Below are positions 17,310 to 24,689 of a stretch of 64,000 nucleotides of DNA, piece by piece (position 1 is the stretch's first letter; each line of letters opens with the position of its first letter). This DNA comes from Croceibacterium_B sp963811255 (lineage in GTDB: Bacteria; Pseudomonadota; Alphaproteobacteria; Sphingomonadales; Sphingomonadaceae), in assembly GCA_963811255.1 (NCBI GenBank), contig CAWEQI010000003.1, positions 1,302,001 to 1,366,000 of the forward strand. Reading direction: 5' to 3'. The notes below the pieces were generated by a model. That model made no database searches, was not told where the DNA came from, and saw only the letters and a program-made list of their open reading frames with translations. Position numbers and translations under genes: made by a program.

Positions 17310-17615
17310 TCACCAGCTCGACTTGGTCACGCCCGGGATCAGGCCTTTGTTGGCCAGGTCCCTGAGCTCGATCCGGTTGAGGCCGAACTTGCGATAGTAG
17401 CCGCGCGGGCGGCCGGTGGTGGTGCAGCGGTTGCGCACGCGAGTGGGGTTCGCGTTGCGCGGGATCTCCGCCAACTTGAGGCGCGCCATCAGCCGCTCGG
17501 TCTCGTCGAGCGATTTGTCGTCGGCGATCGCCTTCAGCCGAGCGTACTTGCCGGCATACTTCTTCACGAGCTTCTTGCGCCGCTCGTTCTTGTTGATGGA
17601 ACTCAGTTTCGCCAT
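17310..17615 (-). CDS. rpsN: 30S ribosomal protein S14
   Basis: 101 residues, the long zinc-free form: MAKLSSINKNERRKKLVKKY and the C-terminal TGRPRGYYRKFGLNRIELRDLANKGLIPGVTKSSW. None of the four zinc-binding cysteines of the short form is present. Confidence 0.97.
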   Translation of the reverse strand: MAKLSSINKNERRKKLVKKYAGKYARLKAIADDKSLDETERLMARLKLAEIPRNANPTRVRNRCTTTGRPRGYYRKFGLNRIELRDLANKGLIPGVTKSSW

Positions 17616-17639
17616 GGACTTAAGCTCTCCTGCGGCCGC

Positions 17640-18221
17640 TCACGCGGCCTGCTTCTCTTCGGCTGCTTCGGCCGGGAACGGGAAACCGAACAGGCGCAGC
17701 AGCTCGCGCGCTTCTTCGTCGGTCTTGGCGGTGGTGGTGACGATCACGTCGAGCCCGCGCACCTTCTCGATCTTGTCGTAGCTGATCTCGGGGAACACGA
17801 TCTGCTCCTTGAGGCCCATCGCGTAATTCCCGCGGCCGTCGAACGAGCGCGGATTGAGCCCGCGGAAGTCGCGGATGCGCGGCATCGCGATGGTCACGAA
17901 GCGGTCGAGGAATTCGTACATCCGATCACGGCGCAAGGTGACCTTGCAGCCGATCGGCATGCCTTCGCGCAGCTTGAACTGGGCGATCGACTTCTTGGCC
18001 TTGGTGATCACCGGTTTTTGCCCGGCGATCAACTCCATTTCCTCGGCGGCAGTCTGGACCTTCTTCTTGTCCTGGCTCGCCTCGCCCACGCCCATGTTGA
18101 GCGTGATCTTCTCGAGCCGCGGCACCTCGAGGCGGTTCTTGTAGCCGAACTTGTCGGTCATCGCCTTGACGATGCGCTCCTCATACTGCTGCTTGAGGCG
18201 CGGGGTGTAGGTGTCAGCCAT
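17640..18221 (-). CDS. rplE: 50S ribosomal protein L5
   Basis: 193 residues with RLEKITLNMGVGEASQD, LREGMPIGCKVTLR, FRGLNPRSFDGRGNYAMGLKEQIVFPEI and the C-terminal tail. L5 binds 5S rRNA and the P-site tRNA. Its ATG overlaps the rplX stop by 8 nt (ATGGCTGA), indicating translational coupling. Confidence 0.98.
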   Translation of the reverse strand: MADTYTPRLKQQYEERIVKAMTDKFGYKNRLEVPRLEKITLNMGVGEASQDKKKVQTAAEEMELIAGQKPVITKAKKSIAQFKLREGMPIGCKVTLRRDRMYEFLDRFVTIAMPRIRDFRGLNPRSFDGRGNYAMGLKEQIVFPEISYDKIEKVRGLDVIVTTTAKTDEEARELLRLFGFPFPAEAAEEKQAA

Positions 18222-18531
18222 CGATGGTCTCCCCGGTTTTCACGGCAACCCGGACCTTGCGCCCGTCCTTCTCCTCGAAGCGGACGCGGGTCGGCTTGCC
18301 GTCCTTGCCGGCAATGGCGACCTTGCTGATCGCCATCGGTGCGGGCGAGCGGTCGATGCCGCCTTGCGGATTCGCCTGACTCGGCTTGCGATGACGCGCG
18401 GCGACGTTGACGCCTTCTACGACCACCTTGCCATCCTTCGGAAGCACGCGGACGACCGTGCCGGTGCGGCCCTTGTCCTTGCCGGACAGGACCACGACCT
18501 GATCGCCCTTTCTGATCTTCGCGGCCGCCAT
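18214..18531 (-). CDS. rplX: 50S ribosomal protein L24
   Basis: 105 residues with the KOW motif AAKIRKGDQVVVLSGKDKGRTGTVVRVLP and NVAARHRKPSQANPQGGI. L24 starts large-subunit assembly. Its start overlaps the stop of rplN by one base and its end overlaps rplE. Confidence 0.97.
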   Translation of the reverse strand: MAAAKIRKGDQVVVLSGKDKGRTGTVVRVLPKDGKVVVEGVNVAARHRKPSQANPQGGIDRSPAPMAISKVAIAGKDGKPTRVRFEEKDGRKVRVAVKTGETIDG

Positions 18532-18899
18532 CACAGCACCTCCGGAGCGAGCGAGATGATCTTCATGAAGCCCCGCGAGCGCAGTTCGCGCACCACCGGG
18601 CCGAAGATACGGGTGCCGATCGGTTCCTCGTTCTTGTTGACGAGGACCGCGGCGTTGGAATCGAAGCGGATCACGCTGCCGTCGGGACGGCGCACGTCCT
18701 TCTTCGTGCGGACGATCACCGCGCGGTGCACGTCGCCCTTCTTGACGCGCGCGCGCGGCTGCGCCTCCTTGACGGAGACGACGATCACGTCGCCGACGCC
18801 CGCGGTGCGGCGCTTCGACCCGCCCAGCACCTTGATGCACTGGACGCGCTTCGCGCCGCTGTTGTCCGCGACGTCGAGGTTGGATTGCATCTGGATCAT
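18531..18899 (-). CDS. rplN: 50S ribosomal protein L14
   Basis: 122 residues, the exact family length: MIQMQSNLDVADNSGAKRVQCIKVLGGS and the C-terminal ELRSRGFMKIISLAPEVL. L14 forms part of the inter-subunit bridge. Confidence 0.98.
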   Translation of the reverse strand: MIQMQSNLDVADNSGAKRVQCIKVLGGSKRRTAGVGDVIVVSVKEAQPRARVKKGDVHRAVIVRTKKDVRRPDGSVIRFDSNAAVLVNKNEEPIGTRIFGPVVRELRSRGFMKIISLAPEVL

Positions 18900-18954
18900 C
18901 GATCCGGTTCCTTCTCACTGGCTTGCCGGAACCAGTCCGGCAGTTCCAAATCCT

Positions 18955-19248
18955 TTACGCGTTGGTCGATTCTTCGACTTCGATGTCGGCTTCGACCGCC
19001 TGGACGCCGCCGGCGCGAACGCGGTCGAGCACGGCCCAGGTTTTGGTCTTCGACATCGGCCGGGTTTCCTCAATCCGGACGACGTCGCCCGGGTGGTATT
19101 CGTTAGCTTCGTCGTGCGCGTGGTACTTCTTCGAGCGGCGGATGATCTTCCCGTAGAGCGGGTGTTTCACCTTGCGCTCGACCAGCACGGTGACGGTCTT
19201 GTCGGTCTTGTCCGAGACGACGGTCCCGATCAGGATTTGCTTGGGCAT
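18955..19248 (-). CDS. rpsQ: 30S ribosomal protein S17
   Basis: 97 residues. The OB-fold core is ILIGTVVSDKTDKTVTVLVERKVKHPLYGKIIRRSKKYHAHDE followed by PGDVVRIEETRPMSKTKTW. A short extra C-terminal tail (EADIEVEESTNA) is acidic. It lies between rpmC and rplN as in all S10/spc arrangements. Confidence 0.97.
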   Translation of the reverse strand: MPKQILIGTVVSDKTDKTVTVLVERKVKHPLYGKIIRRSKKYHAHDEANEYHPGDVVRIEETRPMSKTKTWAVLDRVRAGGVQAVEADIEVEESTNA

Positions 19249-19259
19249 CGTCTAGTTCC

Positions 19260-19532
19260 TCACTTCGCCGCCGCCGGCTGAGCGGCCTTGGCGCGCTCGC
19301 CCTGCAGGGTCTTGATACGGGCGATCTCGCGGCGGACTTCCTTGATCCGCGCGGGCCGCTCCAGCTGGTTGGTCGCGGCCTGAAAGCGCAGGTTGAACTG
19401 CTCGCGCTTGAGCTCGCCGAGCTGGGTCTCGAGTTCGTCGTCGGTCTTCACGCGCAGGTCGTCCGCCTTCTTGTTGCCGCCGGCCGCGGCCTTCGCCTTG
19501 GCGGCAGATTTCTTGGTTGCAGCCCTGGCCAT
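19260..19532 (-). CDS. rpmC: 50S ribosomal protein L29
   Basis: 90 residues. The helical hairpin DDLRVKTDDELETQLGELKREQFNLRFQAATNQLERPARIKEVRREIARIKT is L29. A 25-residue Ala/Lys-rich N-terminal extension (ARAATKKSAAKAKAAAGGNKK) makes it longer than the usual 63-70. Two ATGs stand side by side; the second (19532) has better spacing to GGAGG and overlaps the rplP stop. L29 lines the exit tunnel and binds trigger factor and SRP. Confidence 0.92.
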   Translation of the reverse strand: MARAATKKSAAKAKAAAGGNKKADDLRVKTDDELETQLGELKREQFNLRFQAATNQLERPARIKEVRREIARIKTLQGERAKAAQPAAAK

Positions 19533-19966
19533 CATTCGCCTCCGAGGTGCGAGGTGTCGCCGAGGCGGGCGACGACCTTGGTCTTGATCGGCAGCTTCAT
19601 CGCCGCGCGGCTGAACGCTTCGGCGGCAAGCGGGCCGGGCACGCCGTCGAGCTCGAACAGAATCCGGCCCGGCTTGACCCGCGCTGCCCAGTACTCGACC
19701 GCGCCCTTGCCTTTGCCCTGGCGGACTTCGGCCGGCTTCTTCGACACCGGCACGTCGGGAAACACGCGGATCCACAAGCGCCCCTGGCGCTTGATGTGGC
19801 GCGTGATCGCGCGGCGCGCGGCCTCGATTTGGCGAGCGGTAATCCGCTCGGGCTCGAGCGCCTTCAGCCCATACGAGCCGAAATTGAGCGCGGTGCCGCC
19901 CTTGGCATCGCCGCTGATGCGGCCCTTGAAGGCCTTGCGGAACTTGGTTTTCTTCGGTTGCAGCAT
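19532..19966 (-). CDS. rplP: 50S ribosomal protein L16
   Basis: 144 residues: MLQPKKTKFRKAFKGRISGDAKGGT, GSYGLKALEPERITARQIEAARRAITRHIKRQGRLWIRVFP and KPAEVRQGKGKGAVEYWAARVKPG are all diagnostic when read in that order. The Arg of GRL- type sites hydroxylated by YcfD-like enzymes is present in KGKGAVEY context. Confidence 0.97.
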   Translation of the reverse strand: MLQPKKTKFRKAFKGRISGDAKGGTALNFGSYGLKALEPERITARQIEAARRAITRHIKRQGRLWIRVFPDVPVSKKPAEVRQGKGKGAVEYWAARVKPGRILFELDGVPGPLAAEAFSRAAMKLPIKTKVVARLGDTSHLGGE

Positions 19967-19980
19967 GTTATGGTCTCAAC

Positions 19981-20676
19981 TCAACGGGCCGGGCGGACGC
20001 CGGAGGTCTGCGCTTCCATCATCAGCCGGTCCTGCGCCATCGGATCGTGGCCGAGGATCTCGCCTTTGAAGATCCACACCTTGACGCCGATCACGCCGTA
20101 GGCGGTGAGCGCCTCGGCTTCGGCGTAATCGACGTTGGCCCGCAGCGTGTGCAGCGGCACACGGCCTTCGCGGTACCATTCGACGCGAGCGATCTCGGCG
20201 CCGCCGAGGCGGCCGCCGCACGTGATCCGGATGCCCTCGGCACCGAGCCGCAGCGCCGACTGCACCGCCCGCTTCATCGCCCGGCGGAATGCGACGCGGC
20301 GAACCAACTGGTCGGCGACGCCCTGGGCGACGAGCTTGGCGTCGATCTCCGGCTTTCTGATCTCGACGATGTTGAGCTTGACCTCGCTGGCGGTCATCGA
20401 CGCCAGCTTGGCGCGCAGCTTCTCGATGTCGGCGCCCTTCTTGCCGATGATCACGCCCGGTCGTGCGGCGTAGATCGAGATGCGGCACAGCTTGGCCGGG
20501 CGCTCGATCACCACTTTCGAGATCGCCGCCTGCGGCAGGCTGCCGATGATGAACTTGCGGATCTCGATGTCTTCCTTGAGCAGCTGCTGATAGTCGCGCC
20601 CTTCGGCGTACCAGCGGCTGTCCCAGGTCCGGTTGATCTGCAGGCGCAGGCCGATGGGATTCGATTTCTGACCCAT
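19981..20676 (-). CDS. rpsC: 30S ribosomal protein S3
   Basis: 231 residues: MGQKSNPIGLRLQINRTWDSRW at the start, the KH domain with RPGVIIGKKGADIEKLRAKL (GxxG loop IGKKG), and VEWYREGRVPLHTLRANVDY in the C-terminal domain. With S4 and S5 it forms the mRNA-entry helicase site. The ATG at 20676 is the conserved start; the frame is open 27 nt further. Confidence 0.98.
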   Translation of the reverse strand: MGQKSNPIGLRLQINRTWDSRWYAEGRDYQQLLKEDIEIRKFIIGSLPQAAISKVVIERPAKLCRISIYAARPGVIIGKKGADIEKLRAKLASMTASEVKLNIVEIRKPEIDAKLVAQGVADQLVRRVAFRRAMKRAVQSALRLGAEGIRITCGGRLGGAEIARVEWYREGRVPLHTLRANVDYAEAEALTAYGVIGVKVWIFKGEILGHDPMAQDRLMMEAQTSGVRPAR

Positions 20677-20677
20677 A

Positions 20678-21055
20678 TCAGGCCTCCTCGACTTCGCGGA
20701 CAACGATGCGCAGCCGACTGAACGGCTTGAGGATGCGGGTGCTCTTGCCCCGCCCGCGCGTCGCGAAACGCTTCATGGTGATCGCCTTGCCGACCGAGGC
20801 TTCCGCCACGACGAGGGCATCGACGTCCAGGTTGTGGTTGTTCTCGGCGTTGGCGATCGCGCTGGCGAGCACCTTCTGCGCGTCGCGCGCCATCGCCCGC
20901 TTGGAGAACGACAGGATGTTCATCGCTTCCTCGGCCTTCTTGCCGCGGATCAGCCCGGCGACGAGATTGAGCTTCTGCGCCGAGCCGCGAATGGTCGTAC
21001 CCACGGCCAGCGCCTCGTTGTCGCCGACGCGGCGGGGAGCCTTTGCCTTGCCCAT
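20678..21055 (-). CDS. rplV: 50S ribosomal protein L22
   Basis: 125 residues with QKLNLVAGLIRGKKAEEAMNIL, SAIANAENNHNLDVDALVV and the tunnel-constriction beta-hairpin KRFATRGRGKSTRILKPFSRLRIVV. Its ATG overlaps the last base of rpsS. No macrolide-resistance type deletion is seen in the hairpin. Confidence 0.97.
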   Translation of the reverse strand: MGKAKAPRRVGDNEALAVGTTIRGSAQKLNLVAGLIRGKKAEEAMNILSFSKRAMARDAQKVLASAIANAENNHNLDVDALVVAEASVGKAITMKRFATRGRGKSTRILKPFSRLRIVVREVEEA

Positions 21056-21330
21056 CAGCGCTTGCCTTTCCTGTCGGCGGCGTGCCCGTGGAAGGTCCGC
21101 GTGGGCGCGAACTCGCCGAGCTTGTGGCCGACCATCTCTTCGTTGACCGACACGGGGATGAATTTGTGACCGTTGTAGACGCTGAACGTCAGGCCGACGA
21201 AATCCGGCAGGATCGTCGAGCGGCGCGACCAGGTCTTGATCGGCGCACGGCTGCTGCCTTCCTGCGCCACCTGCGCCTTCTTGAGCAGGTACAGGTCGAC
21301 GAACGGACCTTTCCAGACGGAACGAGCCAT
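21055..21330 (-). CDS. rpsS: 30S ribosomal protein S19
   Basis: 91 residues: MARSVWKGPFVDLYLLKKAQ, WSRRSTILPDFVGLTFSVYNGHKFIPV and HKLGEFAPTRTFHGHA are the standard S19 blocks. S19 contacts the decoding-site tRNA with S13. Confidence 0.98.
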   Translation of the reverse strand: MARSVWKGPFVDLYLLKKAQVAQEGSSRAPIKTWSRRSTILPDFVGLTFSVYNGHKFIPVSVNEEMVGHKLGEFAPTRTFHGHAADRKGKR

Positions 21331-21336
21331 TACCGG

Positions 21337-22173
21337 TTACCTCTTCTTCTTCGCGTGGCGCGAACGGATGATCATCTTGTCCGTCTGCTTGTTGTTGCGG
21401 GTCCGGGCGCCCTTGGTCGGCTTGCCCCAGGGGGTGACCGGGTGGCGGCCGCCCGAAGTGCGGCCTTCGCCGCCGCCGTGCGGGTGGTCGACCGGGTTCT
21501 TGGCGACGCCGCGGGTCAGCGGCTTCTTGCCCATCCACCGCTTGCGGCCGGCCTTGGCGAAGTTCTGGTTCGAGTTGTCGGGGTTCGACACCGCCCCGAC
21601 CGTGCCCATGCAATCCGCCCGGACGTAGCGCTGCTCCCCCGAGTTCAACCGCACCATCACCATGCCGCGGTCGCGCCCGACCAGCTGCACGTACGTGCCG
21701 GCCGAACGGGCGATCTGGCCGCCCTTGCCCGGTTTCATCTCGATGTTGTGGCAAATCGTGCCGACCGGCATCTGCCCGAGCAGCATCGCGTTGCCCGGCT
21801 TTACGTCGACCCGCTCGCCGGCAATCACCTTGTCGCCCGGAGCGACGCGCTGCGGGGCCAGGATATAGGCCAGCTCGCCGTCGTCGTACTTGACCAGGGC
21901 GATGAACGCGGTGCGATTCGGATCGTACTCGATCCGCTCGATCGTGCCTTCGACGTCCCACTTGCGCCGCTTGAAATCGACGTAGCGGTACTTCTGTTTG
22001 TGACCGCCGCCCATGCCGCGCGAGGTCACATGGCCGTTGTTGTTGCGCCCGCCGGTCTTGCGCTTGCCTTCGGTCAGCGCCTTGACTGGCTTGCCCTTGT
22101 GCAAGGCCGACTTGTCGACCAGGATCAGCCCGCGCCGGGCGGGGCTGGTCGGGTTGTAGTTCTTGAGTGCCAT
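21337..22173 (-). CDS. rplB: 50S ribosomal protein L2
   Basis: 278 residues with YRYVDFKRRKWDVEGTIERIEYDPNRTAFIALV, the SAGTYVQLVGRD segment and the C-terminal NPVDHPHGGGEGRTSGGRHPVTPWGKPTKG. The His of DHPHGGGEG lies near the peptidyl-transferase centre. Confidence 0.98.
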   Translation of the reverse strand: MALKNYNPTSPARRGLILVDKSALHKGKPVKALTEGKRKTGGRNNNGHVTSRGMGGGHKQKYRYVDFKRRKWDVEGTIERIEYDPNRTAFIALVKYDDGELAYILAPQRVAPGDKVIAGERVDVKPGNAMLLGQMPVGTICHNIEMKPGKGGQIARSAGTYVQLVGRDRGMVMVRLNSGEQRYVRADCMGTVGAVSNPDNSNQNFAKAGRKRWMGKKPLTRGVAKNPVDHPHGGGEGRTSGGRHPVTPWGKPTKGARTRNNKQTDKMIIRSRHAKKKR

Positions 22174-22185
22174 CGTTTTCTAGCC

Positions 22186-22497
22186 TCAGATACCGCTGGT
22201 CACGTCGATCGGCTCCTGGCCCTCGGCCAGGGTGACGACGGCCTTCTTCACGTCCGTGCGCAGGTAGGGTTTACCCTTCCAGCGCTTGCTCTTGCCTTTG
22301 ACCACGATCGTGTTGACGCTCTTGACCTTGCGGTTGAACAGCGCCTCGACGGCTTCCTTGATCTGCGGCTTGGTGGCGTCGCCGGCGACCTTGAAGACGA
22401 CCCCGTTCTGCTCACTGAGCAGGGTCGACTTCTCGGTGATGTGGGGGGCGAGGATCACGTCGTAGTGACGCGTATCGATGTCCTGCTTCTTAGCCAT
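22186..22497 (-). CDS. rplW: 50S ribosomal protein L23
   Basis: 103 residues with ILAPHITEKSTLLSEQNGVVFKVAGDATKPQIKEAVEALFNRKVKSVNTI and GKPYLRTDVKKAVVTLAEGQ. L23 is the docking site for trigger factor and SRP at the tunnel exit. Its ATG lies inside the rplD end (8-nt overlap). Confidence 0.98.
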   Translation of the reverse strand: MAKKQDIDTRHYDVILAPHITEKSTLLSEQNGVVFKVAGDATKPQIKEAVEALFNRKVKSVNTIVVKGKSKRWKGKPYLRTDVKKAVVTLAEGQEPIDVTSGI

Positions 22498-23113
22498 TGA
22501 AGCGCGCCTCCAGCTTTTCGACCGCGGCCTTGGTCAGCACCAGGGTGTCGTGGTTGAGGATGTCGTAGACGTTGGCGCCGACGGCCGGCAGCAGGTCCAC
22601 GCCCTTGAGATTGCCGGCCGCCAGACGGAAGCTGTCGGTCACCGCGTCGCCGTCGATCACCAGCACCTTGCCGCCCCAGCCGTTCTTGCCGAACGCTTCT
22701 GCAAGCGCCTTGGTCTTGGCGTCCTTCAGCTCGAGGCTGTCCACCACCACCAGGCCTTCTTTCGCCTTGCTCGACAGCGCCATCCTCAGGCCGAGCGCGC
22801 GGATCTTCTTGTTGAGCGAGGGCTCGAAATCGCGCTTGCGCGCGCCGTGAGCCTTGCCGCCGCCGATGAAGATCGGCGCCGCGCGGTCGCCGTGGCGGGC
22901 GCCGCCGGAACCCTTCTGGCGTCCCCACTTCTTGCCCGTGCGGGCCACCTCGGAGCGCTCCCGAGTCGGCCGCGCGGTGGCGCGCCGGTTCTCGAGCTGC
23001 CAGGTCACGACACGGTGCAGGATGTCGGCGCGCGGTTCGACACCGAACACGGCATCGTTGAGCTCGATGTCGCCCGAAGCCTTGCCGTCGAGTTTCTGGA
23101 CCTTCACCTTCAC
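22490..23113 (-). CDS. rplD: 50S ribosomal protein L4
   Basis: 207 residues; the extended loop contains ATARPTRERSEVARTGKKWGRQKGSGGARHGDRAAPIFIGGGKAHG. In E. coli L4 also represses the S10 operon, but no matching leader structure was recognised here. It follows rplC by only 3 nt. Confidence 0.98.
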   Translation of the reverse strand: MKVKVQKLDGKASGDIELNDAVFGVEPRADILHRVVTWQLENRRATARPTRERSEVARTGKKWGRQKGSGGARHGDRAAPIFIGGGKAHGARKRDFEPSLNKKIRALGLRMALSSKAKEGLVVVDSLELKDAKTKALAEAFGKNGWGGKVLVIDGDAVTDSFRLAAGNLKGVDLLPAVGANVYDILNHDTLVLTKAAVEKLEARFNG

Positions 23114-23116
23114 GGC

Positions 23117-24010
23117 TCAGCCCTCCTTGCCTTCGTCGGCGTCGGGCACAGGCCCTGCCGGATTGCTCTCTTCGCCGGCGGCCGGCGTGCTTTCGTCGCC
23201 GGCGCCCGCTTTCTGCTCGTGCAGCAGCTTCTCCTGCTGCTCGGCCGAAACCTCGGGGTTCACTTCATGCTCGGCGGCGTGCTCGACCATCCCGGCCGTC
23301 GCTTCTTCGTGCTCAGGCTGGTGAGCGCCCTTCTTGTCGAGCACCGCGCCCGGGAACGGCGCGCCCTCCGGCATCGGCAGCTTCACGGAATCGCGCACCA
23401 GCAGCCAGGCGTTCTTCGCCCCCGGGACCGAGCCCTTGACGAACAGCAGCCCGCGGTCGGCGTCGGTGCGCACGATCTCGAGGTTCTGCTGGGTGCGCTG
23501 GCGGTCGCCCATGTGGCCGGCCATCTTCTTGTTCTTGAACACCTTGCCCGGATCCTGGCGGTTGCCGGTCGAACCGTGGGAGCGGTGCGAGAGCGACACG
23601 CCGTGGGTGGCGCGCAGACCCCCGAAGCCCCAACGCTTCATCGCCCCCGCAAAGCCCTTGCCCTGGGTGTGGCCGGTGATATCGACCTTCTGGCCGGCGA
23701 CGAAGTGCTCGGCACTGATCGTGGCGCCGACCGGCAGCAGCCCGTCCTCGCCATCCAGCCGGAACTCGGCCACCTTCTGCTTCAGCGGCACCTCGGCCTT
23801 GGCGAAGTGCTCGCGCTGCGGCTTGGCGACGTTCTTCTGCTTGGCCTCGCCCGCGCCGACCTGAACCGCGACGTAGCCGTCGCGCTCGGCGGTGCGCTGG
23901 GCAACCACCTGACAATTCTCCAGCGCCAGGACGGTGACCGGTACGTGGCGGCCGTCCTCCTGGAACAGGCGGGTCATCCCGACTTTCTTGGCGATCACGC
24001 CGGTGCGCAT
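23117..24010 (-). CDS. rplC: 50S ribosomal protein L3 with acidic C-terminal tail
   Basis: 297 residues. The first 225 or so are normal L3: MRTGVIAKKVGMTRLFQEDG, the GFAGAMKRWGFGG block and SHGSTGNRQDPGKVFKNKKMAGHMG, with the Gln that PrmB methylates. The last 70 residues are Glu/Ala/His-rich (EHEEATAGMVEH, EVSAEQQEKLLHEQK, DADEGKEG) and look disordered. L3 is an early assembly protein near the peptidyl-transferase centre. The extension is longer than in most alphaproteobacteria I know. Confidence 0.96.
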   Translation of the reverse strand: MRTGVIAKKVGMTRLFQEDGRHVPVTVLALENCQVVAQRTAERDGYVAVQVGAGEAKQKNVAKPQREHFAKAEVPLKQKVAEFRLDGEDGLLPVGATISAEHFVAGQKVDITGHTQGKGFAGAMKRWGFGGLRATHGVSLSHRSHGSTGNRQDPGKVFKNKKMAGHMGDRQRTQQNLEIVRTDADRGLLFVKGSVPGAKNAWLLVRDSVKLPMPEGAPFPGAVLDKKGAHQPEHEEATAGMVEHAAEHEVNPEVSAEQQEKLLHEQKAGAGDESTPAAGEESNPAGPVPDADEGKEG

Positions 24011-24168
24011 GATCCGAACTCCTTACAGAGGCACGCGGGACCATTCCCGAGTGCTTGCCAGCCCGAAAAACATGCGTCGCCCCGTCCGGGCTGAAATTGT
24101 CCCCGCGAAAGGCAGGAACGAGACGGGGGACGCAGCCCGGCAACTTGCCGGCGGTATCCCTTTATTCG

Positions 24169-24230
24169 GATCGGCAGCTTCGCCGATCAGCCCCCCGCTT
24201 TCGCGGAGGGCTTCGCTGGCTTACGCCAGC
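24169..24230 (-). promoter_or_regulatory. Three consecutive hairpins between rpsJ and rplC
   Basis: GCTGGC-TTAC-GCCAGC (24215-24230) spans the rpsJ stop codon. A GC-rich stem with one mismatch follows (24190-24211, loop TTTC), then GATCGGC-N6-GCCGATC (24169-24188). None is followed by a T-tract on the minus strand. They occupy a 210-nt gap inside an operon where genes otherwise nearly touch, so mRNA processing, partial attenuation or an r-protein binding site is possible. Confidence 0.45.
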
Positions 24231-24532
24231 TTGATCTCGACATTTACGCCCGCGGCCAAATCGAGCTTCATCAGCGCATCGACCGTCTGGGCGTTGGGCT
24301 GCACGATATCAAGCAGCCGCTTGTAGGTGCGCACCTCGAACTGCTCGCGCGACTTCTTGTCGATGTGCGGGCCACGGTTCACGGTGAACTTCTCGATGCG
24401 CGTCGGCAGCGGAATGGGGCCCCGGATCAGCGCGCCGGTGCGGCGGGCGGTATCCGCGATCTCGCCGGTCGCCTGGTCGAGCACGCGGTGATCGAATGCC
24501 TTCAGGCGAATGCGGATATTCTGAGCTTCCAT
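24221..24532 (-). CDS. rpsJ: 30S ribosomal protein S10 (NusE)
   Basis: 103 residues: MEAQNIRIRLKAFDHRVLDQ, RTGALIRGPIPLPTRIEKFTVNRGPHIDKKSREQFEVRTYKR and the VQPNAQTVDALMKLDLAAG end. S10 also acts as NusE in antitermination. The ATG at 24532 gives the family's usual length; a TTG two codons upstream is the alternative. Confidence 0.97.
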   Translation of the reverse strand: MEAQNIRIRLKAFDHRVLDQATGEIADTARRTGALIRGPIPLPTRIEKFTVNRGPHIDKKSREQFEVRTYKRLLDIVQPNAQTVDALMKLDLAAGVNVEIKLA

Positions 24533-24689
24533 GTCCAACTACCGATGTCAAAGAGCCACGGACAACCCCTTTTGAGGACCATCCAAAAAGCAAGAGACCG
24601 CCCTGCCCGCCGGTGCATCCGGCCATGGGGCGGCCCCTCGAAAAATCCCGGCCGGCAGGGACGAATCCCCGCCGGCGAGCGGGCCTATA

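Noticed and set aside
24169..24211. Intrinsic terminator between rpsJ and rplC
   Set aside because: No T-tract follows any stem on the minus strand, and the downstream operon genes must be transcribed. Listed as regulatory hairpins instead.
24533..24560. TTGACA upstream of rpsJ as a promoter -35
   Set aside because: It is only about 13 nt before the ATG, so the -10 would fall inside the coding region.
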